A DNA stretch of 64,000 nucleotides, from the NCBI GenBank assembly GCA_027343695.1, contig DAHWKJ010000022.1:39985-103984 (forward strand). Reading direction: 5' to 3'. Within the stretch, counting starts at the first letter, position 1. Each line of letters starts with the position of its first letter. Position numbers and translations under genes: made by a program. The notes under the pieces are model-generated. The model did no database searches, was not told the origin of the DNA, and worked only from the letters and a program-made list of their open reading frames with translations. The stretch is from Sulfobacillus sp. Its GTDB lineage: Bacteria > Bacillota > Sulfobacillia > Sulfobacillales > Sulfobacillaceae. Below, in pieces: positions 8,496 through 15,765 of the stretch.

Positions 8496-8819
8496 GTGAA
8501 AATGATCGTCGCCATCGTACAAAATGCGGATCGAGAAAACCTGACCGCTGCGTTATTAGAGGCTAAAATCCCTCACACCCGACTGAATACTACGGGAGGG
8601 TTTCTTCGCGCCGGGAATACCACCCTTGTCATCGGAATTGAAGACGACCAGGTGGATACCGTGCTGGGGATCGTCGAAAAATCTTGTAAAGAACGCGAGC
8701 AATTGCACCGACCTGGCCATGGAGCACTCCATGCCGACGCCTATGCGGCTCCAGCAAAAGTGCTCATTGGCGGTGCCACAATCTTCGTGATGAATCTGGA
8801 CCAATTTCGTAAAATTTGA
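8496..8819 (+). CDS. darA: Cyclic-di-AMP receptor, PII-like
   Basis: This 107-residue protein matches the DarA/PstA (YaaQ) family, trimeric PII-like proteins that bind c-di-AMP. Visible family features are the start KMIVAIVQNAD, the T-loop region with TTGGFLRAGNTTLVIG, and the C-terminal strand GGATIFVMNLDQF. The length matches the usual 109 residues. GTG 8496 is chosen because AGGAGG lies nine bases upstream and because the family begins there. An upstream in-frame ATG at 8442 would add non-family sequence. It is convergent with folE. Confidence 0.92.
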   Translation: MKMIVAIVQNADRENLTAALLEAKIPHTRLNTTGGFLRAGNTTLVIGIEDDQVDTVLGIVEKSCKEREQLHRPGHGALHADAYAAPAKVLIGGATIFVMNLDQFRKI

Positions 8820-8831
8820 CGGCCTGATGGG

Positions 8832-9455
8832 TTAGGCACGGAGGTTTAACATCCGCAGTACCTGGTCCTGTTTATTCAGATCATGGTCGTATAGCCCACG
8901 TGAAGCCATGGTAATAGTTTGACTTCCAGGTTTCTTAATGCCTCTCATGGTCATACAGAGGTGCTCCGCTTCAATGACAACCATGACGCCTTGGGGCTCT
9001 AGGGTTTCGTGAAGAACCGTCGCGATGGTGTTGGTCATGCGTTCTTGTATTTGAGGGCGTTTAGCCACTTGGTCTACGAGGCGGGCCAACTTCGATAGTC
9101 CGGTGACCACACCATCGGCAGGAAGATAGGCGACGTGGGCCTGACCGTAAAAGGGAAGTAAGTGGTGCTCGCACGCCGAATAAAACGTAATATCTTTGAC
9201 CAGAACCAGCTCATTGTGCTCGACGTGGAAGCGCGCTGATAGTTCATCGCTTGGATTACTGTGAAGGCCGGAAAAAATCTCTTCGTACATCCGAGCGACC
9301 CGCTTTGGGGTGTCCATGAGCCCTTCGCGGTCGGGATCCTCACCGATCGCTTCTAAAATTAGACGGACCGCGTGCTCCAATTTTTCGTGGTCTACAGCGG
9401 TCACTGGTGCGAGTGCACTGGCCCGCGACGGATGTACTCCCAAACGTTGTGACAT
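8832..9455 (-). CDS. folE: GTP cyclohydrolase I
   Basis: The enzyme opens GTP to 7,8-dihydroneopterin triphosphate, the first step to folate (and, in many Firmicutes, to queuosine precursors). The 207-residue protein has the zinc site of type IA enzymes: C95 and H98 in [10 protein letters not shown] and C167 in [19 protein letters not shown] and RPQIQERMT are strongly conserved. ATG 9455 is chosen because AAGGAAA precedes it by seven bases and the family starts near here. The frame runs further upstream with unrelated Cys-rich sequence that I treat as non-coding. No other folate gene is adjacent. Confidence 0.95.
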   Translation of the reverse strand: MSQRLGVHPSRASALAPVTAVDHEKLEHAVRLILEAIGEDPDREGLMDTPKRVARMYEEIFSGLHSNPSDELSARFHVEHNELVLVKDITFYSACEHHLLPFYGQAHVAYLPADGVVTGLSKLARLVDQVAKRPQIQERMTNTIATVLHETLEPQGVMVVIEAEHLCMTMRGIKKPGSQTITMASRGLYDHDLNKQDQVLRMLNLRA

Positions 9456-9786
9456 GGAATCTTTCCTTCTCTCTTGGTGTAGTGTATTACGGCATGCCAC
9501 GCATTTAGATGACGCATCACAGTTTCCATGCCACAACGAGCATGGCTTCATGAGATTGGATTCGCTAGGGAGAGTCGTGGCTCAATGTGGGCACTATACG
9601 TTCCGAAATCTCAAACTCTAACCATACACGTACAACTAGGACGATGACGCTTAAAAATTGTACTACAACTCAAGAGAGGGGTAAATCTGATGGCTTGGTC
9701 CTCGGGAAATTCCTCTCGAGAGAATGTATCCCCATCCTATGCGAATCTTCAAAGAGTTCCACACATCATTCATGAAAACCAGGAAT
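9456..9786. other. Non-coding gap upstream of folE
   Basis: This 331-base region holds no frame with a ribosome site and family-like sequence. It must contain the folE promoter on the minus strand, but I see no consensus -35/-10 pair. It ends at the 3' end of a degenerate gene. Confidence 0.5.
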
Positions 9787-10134
9787 CTAGGAATCCTTCG
9801 TGTCCGACAGGGGGAGCGCTCCCGACGGTCCGGCCGTGTCGCAGGCTCGGGGGGTGTATGGACTAATGTTGGGAGCCAGCGCCTCCTGAACGGTTTGCGG
9901 TAGGTTCGCATCGAGTCGCGCCGAGAAGACCTGGGTGTCAGGTGATCGGGGTGGGCCGAATCACAGTGCCTACCATCCCCGCTTCGATGGTGTCGGCTAA
10001 CGCCACGAACTGTGTAGGGTAAAATTAATCCCCCGCCGATTCCTGCCACATACTCGCCAGGGGCTAGTCCGCGAGTCAAACCAAAGTCCTCGAACACCCC
10101 ACGCGGGAGTGGCGACTCACGCGACCAGGGTTTG
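9787..10134 (-). pseudogene. Degenerate gene with several frameshifts
   Basis: Three protein-like stretches follow each other on the minus strand but in different frames: PLPRGVFEDFGLTRG...GIGGGLILPYTV, then FVALADTIEAGMVGTVIRP, then VFSARLDANLPQTVQEALAP, ending at a TAG (9787-9789). Each has the composition of a real protein, and each breaks off in a shift or stop. This reads as a decayed gene of about 115 codons directly downstream of the methyltransferase. I do not recognise the family. A single long antisense frame crosses the same bases but mixes these segments with Arg/Pro-rich nonsense. Confidence 0.4.
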
Positions 10135-10965
10135 TTAAGTGGGTTTGCGCACCCATAGCCATCCGCTATGGCCCGGGACGTCAAAGTAGCCAACTTGACC
10201 GATGATGGTGTGTAAGGTCTTTGCGACGAAATCGAAAAGACAGCGTTTCACACCGGGATCTTGTAGTTCTGGGTCTGTCAAACCCCGTTGCCAAAAACCG
10301 CTGCCATAATAGGCTAGGGCTGAGTTGACATCGGGGAACCGTAGGCCAGATGCCCGGCGCTCCGAAGCCACCATGGAAGGGTCGGGAAAATTATCGGCTC
10401 CATGATCCAAGTTGTAGGTGTGGATGGTTAAGGGAAGCGGGCGGCCGAGGCAATGTTCTACGGCTTGAGTATGGATCGCGAGGAGACTTTGTAGCGAGTT
10501 GGATCCATGGGCTAGGGTCAACACCAAGCCACCGGGCTTAGTCACTCTCCACGCTTCACGCAATGCCACTCGGGGATGCTTTACATGGTAGAGCATGAAG
10601 TGTAGACCGACCCAGTCAAAAGAGTCATCCTCGAACGGTAAATTTTCGGCATCGCCATGACACAGTGTGGACCGGGAATCGCCTGCGGTTTCTTGTTGCA
10701 TCGTGGATACCATCGCCATCGACGCATCCAAACCGGTATAGCGTACAGTGGGAGGGCAAAGGCTACGCACGCTTTGGTACCACTTGCCGGTTCCCATGCC
10801 GATATCTAAGATGGCGTGGCAGGGGGCAGCGGCTAAGGCCCATGCTGTCATTTCATCAAAGATCGAGCCTGTTCCGGTCCCGTAGAGTTCTTGAGCCCGG
10901 ATCCGAATCGTCAGACCATCCGTCGTACCGTAGGCTCTTTCTAAGAAATCCGGATCGGTCATCAT
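10135..10965 (-). CDS. SAM-dependent class I methyltransferase
   Basis: This 276-residue cytoplasmic enzyme has a Methyltransf_11-type core. Motif I is AILDIGMGTGKWYQ, the acidic end of strand 2 is YTGLDASMAM, motif post-II is LCHGDAENLPFEDDSFDWVG, and WRVTKPGGLVLTLAHG follows. The substrate cannot be told. The ubiE/UbiG-like core is shared by many small-molecule methyltransferases. ATG 10965 (or 10962) is favoured over an upstream ATG because AAGGAC lies about ten bases away. It lies downstream of the fluoride operon on the same strand, about 48 bases after crcB, so cotranscription is possible. Confidence 0.85.
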   Translation of the reverse strand: MMTDPDFLERAYGTTDGLTIRIRAQELYGTGTGSIFDEMTAWALAAAPCHAILDIGMGTGKWYQSVRSLCPPTVRYTGLDASMAMVSTMQQETAGDSRSTLCHGDAENLPFEDDSFDWVGLHFMLYHVKHPRVALREAWRVTKPGGLVLTLAHGSNSLQSLLAIHTQAVEHCLGRPLPLTIHTYNLDHGADNFPDPSMVASERRASGLRFPDVNSALAYYGSGFWQRGLTDPELQDPGVKRCLFDFVAKTLHTIIGQVGYFDVPGHSGWLWVRKPT

Positions 10966-11013
10966 GAGAGCATCAGTCCTTGTCGTGGGTAGACCCACCA
11001 CGGGCTTCTAGAT

Positions 11014-11424
11014 TTAGGTTTCATCAGGATCCTCCGATTCGGATTGACGCCACTCGATCCAGGCTCGGGCTAGTGACATGCCCAGCACCGTGGCCAAGAG
11101 CCCACCGAGAATACTTCCTGCTCCATATAGAATACTCCGCCCTACTAAGTTTTGTAATAGGAGATGGTAGAGCCCATAGGTGAACGTAGAAAACGTGGTA
11201 TATCCCCCGAGGATTCCCACCGCAATGAATAGACGGGCATCTTGCGACAGGATCGCGTAATCGATTACGAGCGTCATTACCACACCAATCACGAGGGATC
11301 CGGACAGGTTGATCACAAAAAAACTCCAAGGGAATGTTTGACTCGGAATAATTAGGCTGAGGCTATACCGCAAGACAGCCCCAATGCCCCCCCCTAAACC
11401 TACCCATAAATACGAACGGATCAC
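11014..11424 (-). CDS. crcB: Fluoride channel CrcB/FluC, second subunit
   Basis: This 136-residue membrane protein has four hydrophobic helices and the family motifs GGGIGAVLRY, INLSGSLVIG and GGYTTFSTFTYG. FluC channels are dual-topology dimers that export fluoride. When two genes lie in tandem, as here, they usually form an antiparallel heterodimer. Its ATG overlaps the stop of the upstream crcB by four bases (ATGA), so translation is coupled. It carries a short acidic C-terminal tail (SESEDPDET). Confidence 0.93.
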   Translation of the reverse strand: MIRSYLWVGLGGGIGAVLRYSLSLIIPSQTFPWSFFVINLSGSLVIGVVMTLVIDYAILSQDARLFIAVGILGGYTTFSTFTYGLYHLLLQNLVGRSILYGAGSILGGLLATVLGMSLARAWIEWRQSESEDPDET

Positions 11425-11783
11425 GAAAAATTCCCACCCAACCAGGTGCCCACGACCACCATCAGGAGTCCTAGACCGACACTGAGGATTGGATTTGTTA
11501 CCGCGGCCCAGAACTCGCCTTGTTCCACGAGTCGGATCGTCTCATAAGAAAAGGTCGAAAAGGTTGTGAACGCACCCGTAAACCCCACATCGAGCAACAG
11601 GAGTCCGACGGTATGCACGAGAGGGCTCGCTATAAGAAATCCAATCAGGAGGCATCCGAGACTATTGATGACCATCGTGGCCACAGGCAGGGTAGCGGAG
11701 GTTCTTTGACCGACGTATTGACTCAACCCAAAGCGTGCCATGGCGCCGCCACTTCCGCCCAAGAACACGTACACGATATCCAA
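11421..11783 (-). CDS. crcB: Fluoride channel CrcB/FluC, first subunit
   Basis: This is a second four-helix FluC subunit of about 120 residues with FLGGSGGAMARF, INSLGCLLIGF and TGAFTTFSTFSYE. It pairs with the downstream crcB. I chose TTG 11783 (MDIVYVFLGG) because AAGGGGG lies nine bases upstream and the family starts here. A frame extending to 11921 would overlap the DUF190 gene and has no family resemblance. The gene begins 28 bases after DUF190. Confidence 0.9.
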   Translation of the reverse strand: MDIVYVFLGGSGGAMARFGLSQYVGQRTSATLPVATMVINSLGCLLIGFLIASPLVHTVGLLLLDVGFTGAFTTFSTFSYETIRLVEQGEFWAAVTNPILSVGLGLLMVVVGTWLGGNFS

Positions 11784-11811
11784 ACCACGGGGCCCCCTTA
11801 TGTCGTATGCC

Positions 11812-12150
11812 TTAGGTGTGTGTATATTTATAAATAGTGACGGGGTCCACGGTAACGAGACCAGCGGATACCATCGTGTCGAGAACGGGTAGAAACTTGT
11901 TGATATATTCTTCACTATCAACGATTTCGATGACGACAGGCAAGTCCGTCGATAAGTCCAAGAGGTTTTGCGTATGAATCCGACTCGAAGGACCGAAACC
12001 TTCGAACGCCCGCATCACCGTGGCTCCGGCCATACCCATTTCACGAGCCTTTAGGACTATCGCGTGATAGAGGGGTTTATGATGATAGTGGTCGGATTCC
12101 CCGATAAAAATTCTTAATCGTTGAGCTTGCCCTGAGATTGTAGCCGACAT
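11812..12150 (-). CDS. DUF190 family protein
   Basis: This 112-residue soluble protein resembles the DUF190 family, PII-like proteins frequently encoded next to crcB. Typical segments are LRIFIGESDHYHHKPLYHAI, AREMGMAGATVMRAFEGFG, LSTDLPVVIEIVD and INKFLPVLDTMV. Its place as the first gene of a DUF190-crcB-crcB unit suggests a regulatory or accessory role in fluoride export, but no activity is established. ATG 12150 has GGAGGT eight bases upstream. A promoter lies just beyond, with TATA-like TACAAT at the position expected for a short leader. No fluoride riboswitch was recognised in the leader. Confidence 0.88.
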   Translation of the reverse strand: MSATISGQAQRLRIFIGESDHYHHKPLYHAIVLKAREMGMAGATVMRAFEGFGPSSRIHTQNLLDLSTDLPVVIEIVDSEEYINKFLPVLDTMVSAGLVTVDPVTIYKYTHT

Positions 12151-12181
12151 GATTGCCACCTCCGGTACTCGATACTCGCTC

Positions 12182-12210
12182 ATTGTAGCATGGGGTCTAG
12201 GTTGGGTAAA
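12182..12210 (-). promoter_or_regulatory. Promoter of the DUF190-crcB-crcB operon
   Basis: On the minus strand TTTACC (12210-12205) and TACAAT (12187-12182) are 17 bases apart. The start codon of DUF190 is about 32 bases downstream of the -10 element, leaving room for a short leader with the GGAGGT ribosome site. Confidence 0.6.
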
Positions 12211-12226
12211 ATTCGGCCTAATTTTG

Positions 12227-12232
12227 TACAAT
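12227..12232 (+). promoter_or_regulatory. -10 element placing the lipid kinase start at the mRNA 5' end
   Basis: TACAAT (12227-12232) lies seven bases before the ATG at 12239. A transcript started the usual distance downstream would begin at or near that A, giving a leaderless mRNA. The only upstream purine run (AGGG) is two bases from the ATG, too close to act as a Shine-Dalgarno site. Confidence 0.4.
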
Positions 12233-12238
12233 AGGGAC

Positions 12239-13198
12239 ATGGAACAGAAAATGACAGAGAGACCCGTACTAACTTCCGATACCCCGACCTACTTGGTCGT
12301 CAATCCCGGGTCCCGGAGTGGAAGCGATGCCTATCCTCTCTTGGTGCGTCGGCTATCCAAAACGCTGAACCTCGTGGGCCACTTTTTACCGAGAACCCGA
12401 GAAGAATTTCTTGACATCATGGGGTCGGGTCTCGAACAGGGGATCGTGCGGTTTTGTATTGGTGGAGGGGATGGCACTCTAAGCCTCGCGGCCAATGTCT
12501 TAGCGCATACGTCTGGCGTCCTGGCAACAATCCCGTTAGGCACCGGGAACACTTTTGCCCTAAACTTGGGGCTAGAACCTGGACCTCAAGCGATGGAATC
12601 CCAAGGGTGGAATGGATCGGTTGAGGCATTCGACCTGGGGGAAGTCGAAACCTCAGACGGGCGCCGGCTATTTTTAAATGGGGCCCTCATGGGCATTACG
12701 GAGCAGTTAGTGACCCTTTTGACTCCCGAGGCCAAAAAAAGGTTGGGGTGGGGGGCCTGGCCGCTTCAGGTACATGGAGCGTTAAGAGGATCGCTCCCGT
12801 TTCAGGTGCATTTGGAGTATTTGGGCCGGCATCTCTCCTATCGGACACGCCAATTGGTGGTGGCCAAGGGACGCCATCTGGCAGGGCCTATCTTTAGCAC
12901 TCCTGAGGCTCATCATCAGGATGGGCAACTCCATGTGTTCAGTCTGGGGACCCATGATTGGTGGTCGTTAATTCGGGTCTCCTCGTTACTGTTGGCGGGT
13001 CGGCACATCAATGATCGGGCGGCTCATTACTGTGTGGCTCCCGAAGTTCGCATTTCGACCGAACCGCCGTTAGCTATTGACCTAGATGGGGATCTCTATT
13101 TGAAGACACCGGCCGTATTTCGCGTGCAACGTCAAGCGCTCTGGGTGTTGCAAGGGCCTCAGGCAAGAGCCAGACAGCCGGTGAGGGGAGGACTATGA
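12239..13198 (+). CDS. Diacylglycerol/lipid kinase family protein (YegS/DagK type)
   Basis: This 319-residue soluble kinase has the DAGK catalytic core. VVNPGSRSG opens strand 1, FCIGGGDGTLS is the nucleotide-binding GGDG motif, and IPLGTGNTFALNLG follows. The C-terminal half has the beta-rich acceptor domain with LFLNGALMG. Enzymes of this family phosphorylate diacylglycerol or related lipids in phospholipid recycling, and the exact lipid is not evident. ATG 12239 is preferred over an upstream frame start at 12149, which lies inside the divergent promoter region. The gene ends three bases before a convergent hypothetical gene. Confidence 0.87.
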   Translation: MEQKMTERPVLTSDTPTYLVVNPGSRSGSDAYPLLVRRLSKTLNLVGHFLPRTREEFLDIMGSGLEQGIVRFCIGGGDGTLSLAANVLAHTSGVLATIPLGTGNTFALNLGLEPGPQAMESQGWNGSVEAFDLGEVETSDGRRLFLNGALMGITEQLVTLLTPEAKKRLGWGAWPLQVHGALRGSLPFQVHLEYLGRHLSYRTRQLVVAKGRHLAGPIFSTPEAHHQDGQLHVFSLGTHDWWSLIRVSSLLLAGRHINDRAAHYCVAPEVRISTEPPLAIDLDGDLYLKTPAVFRVQRQALWVLQGPQARARQPVRGGL

Positions 13199-13201
13199 GA
13201 A

Positions 13202-13666
13202 TCAATATTCTCCTTTGATGACAAAAAATGATCCGCGAATGGTTCCAGCCAGGTTGGACTTCTGCCTAGCAAACTTAAATTTTGCGGCTAACTCGGTTGG
13301 GATCTCCATCCCTTCAGAAAGCTTAAAGCCCACGGCACGCTTGCCAAGATGGTCTACCGTATACAGGACATTTACCACCAGACCATCCTCGTAAAAAACG
13401 TAAGCAAATTTAATGTTTGCCACTTGAAAACGCGACGTTTCTAAGGGCTTGGCCGCAATTTCAATATCACGTTCTTCTTTCAAAACGTGTGAGACATAAT
13501 CCGTTGTCTCGGGACTTTCGCTCGCTGGGACAACCGTAAAGTCGTGCTGATATTTGTGTTTAAAGTAACGGGCCTCATGAGCCCGTAAGCCGGCCAGAGC
13601 CTGAGCTACCGGAGAAGATTCCAAACCCACAGCAGACACATTGGTAAAATCTACGATAGAGGACAC
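13202..13666 (-). CDS. Hypothetical protein
   Basis: This 154-residue protein has no membrane segment or signal peptide and no family I recognise. It has a mixed alpha/beta look, with charged helices (LRAHEARYFKHKYQHD) and beta-like stretches (VANIKFAYVFYEDGLVVNVLYTVD). GTG 13666 is chosen because AAGGAG lies eight bases upstream. The frame continues further upstream without a ribosome site. The start region is a decaying stretch toward the diguanylate cyclase gene. It looks like a real gene from its ribosome site and codon use. Confidence 0.6.
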   Translation of the reverse strand: MSSIVDFTNVSAVGLESSPVAQALAGLRAHEARYFKHKYQHDFTVVPASESPETTDYVSHVLKEERDIEIAAKPLETSRFQVANIKFAYVFYEDGLVVNVLYTVDHLGKRAVGFKLSEGMEIPTELAAKFKFARQKSNLAGTIRGSFFVIKGEY

Positions 13667-13741
13667 TGGGATCGCTCCTTTTATCTCCGCAATTCCTTTC
13701 GGAAGCCTCGCTGGATGAGTGCCTTTAGGGCACCCCAAGCC

Positions 13742-13951
13742 TTATGTAACCCACACGGGGTTGGGATCGGGTGAACTAGGGTTCCAGGTCACGCTCCCCA
13801 AGGCGAGTCCTTTTAAGAATACATCAATGCCTATCGCAGAGGCCCCGCCGATACTCAAAAACTTAAAGATTTTCCTCCGATGGATACGGTCAATGGAGCG
13901 TGGGGCTAAAATCTGGTCATACCTCAGGCTGGGTGGGAGGCCTGTCTCTTC
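13742..13951 (-). pseudogene. Possible remnant of a Tat-exported protein gene
   Basis: On the minus strand a 69-codon open frame without a good ATG reads IHRRKIFKFLSIGGASAIG, then GLALGSVTWNPSSPDP, and stops at 13742-13744. A twin Arg followed by a hydrophobic core resembles a Tat signal such as the one on the cupredoxin in this window. An ordinary start codon with a well-placed ribosome site is missing (a TTG start would have GGAGG about 14 bases away). It could be a gene fragment or a small secreted protein. The rest of the 405-base gap (13667-14072) shows nothing else. Confidence 0.3.
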
Positions 13952-14072
13952 TCATCGTGGGGAAGAGTATCCTAGTCGAAATCCGAATGGTCGTGACTCG
14001 GTGAAGGCAACCCCGTCAATAGGCGAAACGACGGTCCAAACGCTTTTGTTGGAGGCACCGTGCAAGAGTGGC

Positions 14073-15059
14073 TCACGATAAATGTTTAGTTAATGAAAAG
14101 GAATCCGGACTCCCGCTTACCATGATTCGACCCTTTCCCTGTCTTTTGGCGGCATAAAGGGCCACGTCTGCTTCGAAATATAGGTCGCGGAATTTTTGGC
14201 CATTCTTGGGGTACCATGAGATCCCGGCAGAACATCCGATGCCATACTGACGCAAATCGAGATTTATTAAGAGCTGCTGGACTTCAGACACGACGTCTGT
14301 CGGCCGCTCTCGATGTTTAAGCCACAGGCAAAATTCATCGCCGCCAATGCGGCCTAACAAATCGCTGGATAACATGGCGGCGGCGATGCGGGTAGCGATT
14401 TGACGGAGCACCTCATCTCCGGCTGGGTGGCCTTGGGTATCATTAATGATTTTAAAGCCATCGAGGTCAATGAGAACCAGAGCCCCAGGCGGTGATTGGG
14501 GGTCGCTGGCATAATGTTCGATGGCTTCCTCGACGGCCCGGCGATTGGCGACTCCAGTTAGCGGGTCACGATACGCGAAAGTTTCTAGATCCTGCACTCG
14601 GTAGGTCATCGCATCCAGTATGGCCTGGGCATTTTGGTCGTAAGCGTCGAGGGTATCCGCGACGTCAAGCACCCAACGACGCCTGACTAGAGGAAGCGGC
14701 GGTAAATCAGTGGCATCGGCATCTTGTTCGTCATGGTAGGATTTAAAATAGGTATTGTAAAGGACTAAGTACCATGACGGGGGGATGCCAGCGCGGATGT
14801 GAGCCCATCCTACACTGGCACTCCGGGCCCGGATCTCAGGGGTCCTAGGGTCGCCCAGTAAGGTGGATAGATGTGACGATAAATGGGCCTTAAAGCGATT
14901 CGGAGTCATTGTCTTCAGGGTATCCCTAAAGAGGGGATTGGTGGAGGCGACTTCTAGCGCATGCGCCACAAACTGTTGATGAATTCGCTCTAGACCCGCG
15001 CAATATTGGGTGATTAAGGCCTGGTCCTGGTCTGACCACGGTAACAATAAATTGGACAC
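14073..15059 (-). CDS. Globin-coupled diguanylate cyclase
   Basis: This 328-residue cytoplasmic protein likely makes c-di-GMP under control of a haem-globin sensor. Residues 1 to about 155 look like a protoglobin sensor, with SVGWAHIRAGIPPSWYL, where H87 would be the haem-binding proximal histidine as in globin-coupled sensors. Residues about 168-320 are a GGDEF domain: DPLTGVANRRA, LIDLDGFKIINDTQGH and RIGGDEFCLWL (GGDEF at 239-243), so it should be catalytically competent. The product-inhibition site RxxD is not kept (the aligned residues read LSSD). GTG 15059 has AGAGG six bases away. It stands alone, divergent from the ECF sigma gene. Confidence 0.88.
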   Translation of the reverse strand: MSNLLLPWSDQDQALITQYCAGLERIHQQFVAHALEVASTNPLFRDTLKTMTPNRFKAHLSSHLSTLLGDPRTPEIRARSASVGWAHIRAGIPPSWYLVLYNTYFKSYHDEQDADATDLPPLPLVRRRWVLDVADTLDAYDQNAQAILDAMTYRVQDLETFAYRDPLTGVANRRAVEEAIEHYASDPQSPPGALVLIDLDGFKIINDTQGHPAGDEVLRQIATRIAAAMLSSDLLGRIGGDEFCLWLKHRERPTDVVSEVQQLLINLDLRQYGIGCSAGISWYPKNGQKFRDLYFEADVALYAAKRQGKGRIMVSGSPDSFSLTKHLS

Positions 15060-15201
15060 TACGAACCTCTTCTATGAGTTATTTAAAATAAGATCGCGTA
15101 CTTATTGTAGCGAGACGGAAGGCGTCGGATCCATCCCTAAGGTGCAATTAGCATACGGCGATGCCTGTCACGGCATAAACTTAGATCGGAGAGGGCCATC
15201 C

Positions 15202-15231
15202 TGTGACATTTTTCGGGGTTCAAAGCGTCTA
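15202..15231 (+). promoter_or_regulatory. Candidate ECF-type autoregulatory promoter
   Basis: TGTGACA (15202-15208) and CGTCTA (15226-15231) are 17 bases apart, just upstream of the ECF sigma gene. CGTCTA is a -10 element used by several Firmicute ECF sigma factors. ECF genes commonly transcribe themselves, so this is a natural candidate site. It leaves a very short leader before the GGAGG ribosome site. Confidence 0.5.
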
Positions 15232-15252
15232 TTGTTATGGAGGCTTGCATGA

Positions 15253-15765
15253 ATGAGTGAATGGCCGGATCAGGAATGGATTTCGGGATGGGTAGAGGCT
15301 TGGGGGGACCGGATGACCCAATTTGCCTACAGCCTGGTCCAAGACGCCATGGTGGCCCAGGATGTGGTCCAAGAGGCATTCTTACGCCTCTATCAATGGC
15401 ATGGCAGACATCCTTCCCAAGAACTTAAGCCGGGATGGCTTTATACGGTGACGCGTAATTTAGCTTATGATGCACTCCGAGATAAGACGCGTAGACCCCT
15501 CATCCTGGACGAACCGGAGGAGATCGAAAATCTCCGCGATTGGTCTACCCGGGGTGGAGACCCGGCGCGAGGTGTGGAAGTATCGGTCTTAGAGGTCCTC
15601 GAGACATTAGAAGCTGAAGACCGGGAGTGCCTCTCTTTATTTTATTATGGAGACTTGTCCACGAAAGAGATCGCGCGGCGTTTAAAGATGTCGGAGGGAA
15701 GCGTGAGGACCCGCCTGTATCGGGCGCGACTACGCTTTAAAGCATTGTGGAAGGAGCATTCCTAA
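15253..15765 (+). CDS. ECF-type RNA polymerase sigma factor
   Basis: This 170-residue alternative sigma factor has only regions 2 and 4. Region 2 is seen in LVQDAMVAQDVVQEAFLRLYQW and LKPGWLYTVTRNLAYDALRD. Region 4 is the helix-turn-helix LSLFYYGDLSTKEIARRLKM followed by SEGSVRTRLYRARLRFK. It is followed by a membrane protein whose ATG overlaps its stop (TAATG), the usual layout of an ECF sigma factor and its anti-sigma factor. GGAGG lies nine bases before the ATG. The inducing signal is unknown. Extracytoplasmic stress is likely because the partner spans the membrane. Confidence 0.92.
   Translation: MSEWPDQEWISGWVEAWGDRMTQFAYSLVQDAMVAQDVVQEAFLRLYQWHGRHPSQELKPGWLYTVTRNLAYDALRDKTRRPLILDEPEEIENLRDWSTRGGDPARGVEVSVLEVLETLEAEDRECLSLFYYGDLSTKEIARRLKMSEGSVRTRLYRARLRFKALWKEHS

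Noticed and set aside
9663..10193. Single long minus-strand frame in the folE-methyltransferase gap
   Set aside because: It mixes pieces of a degenerate gene with Arg/Pro-rich nonsense and overlaps the methyltransferase end. Reported instead as a pseudogene.
12151..12240. Fluoride riboswitch before the crcB operon
   Set aside because: The leader is too short after the assigned promoter and lacks the recognisable riboswitch core.
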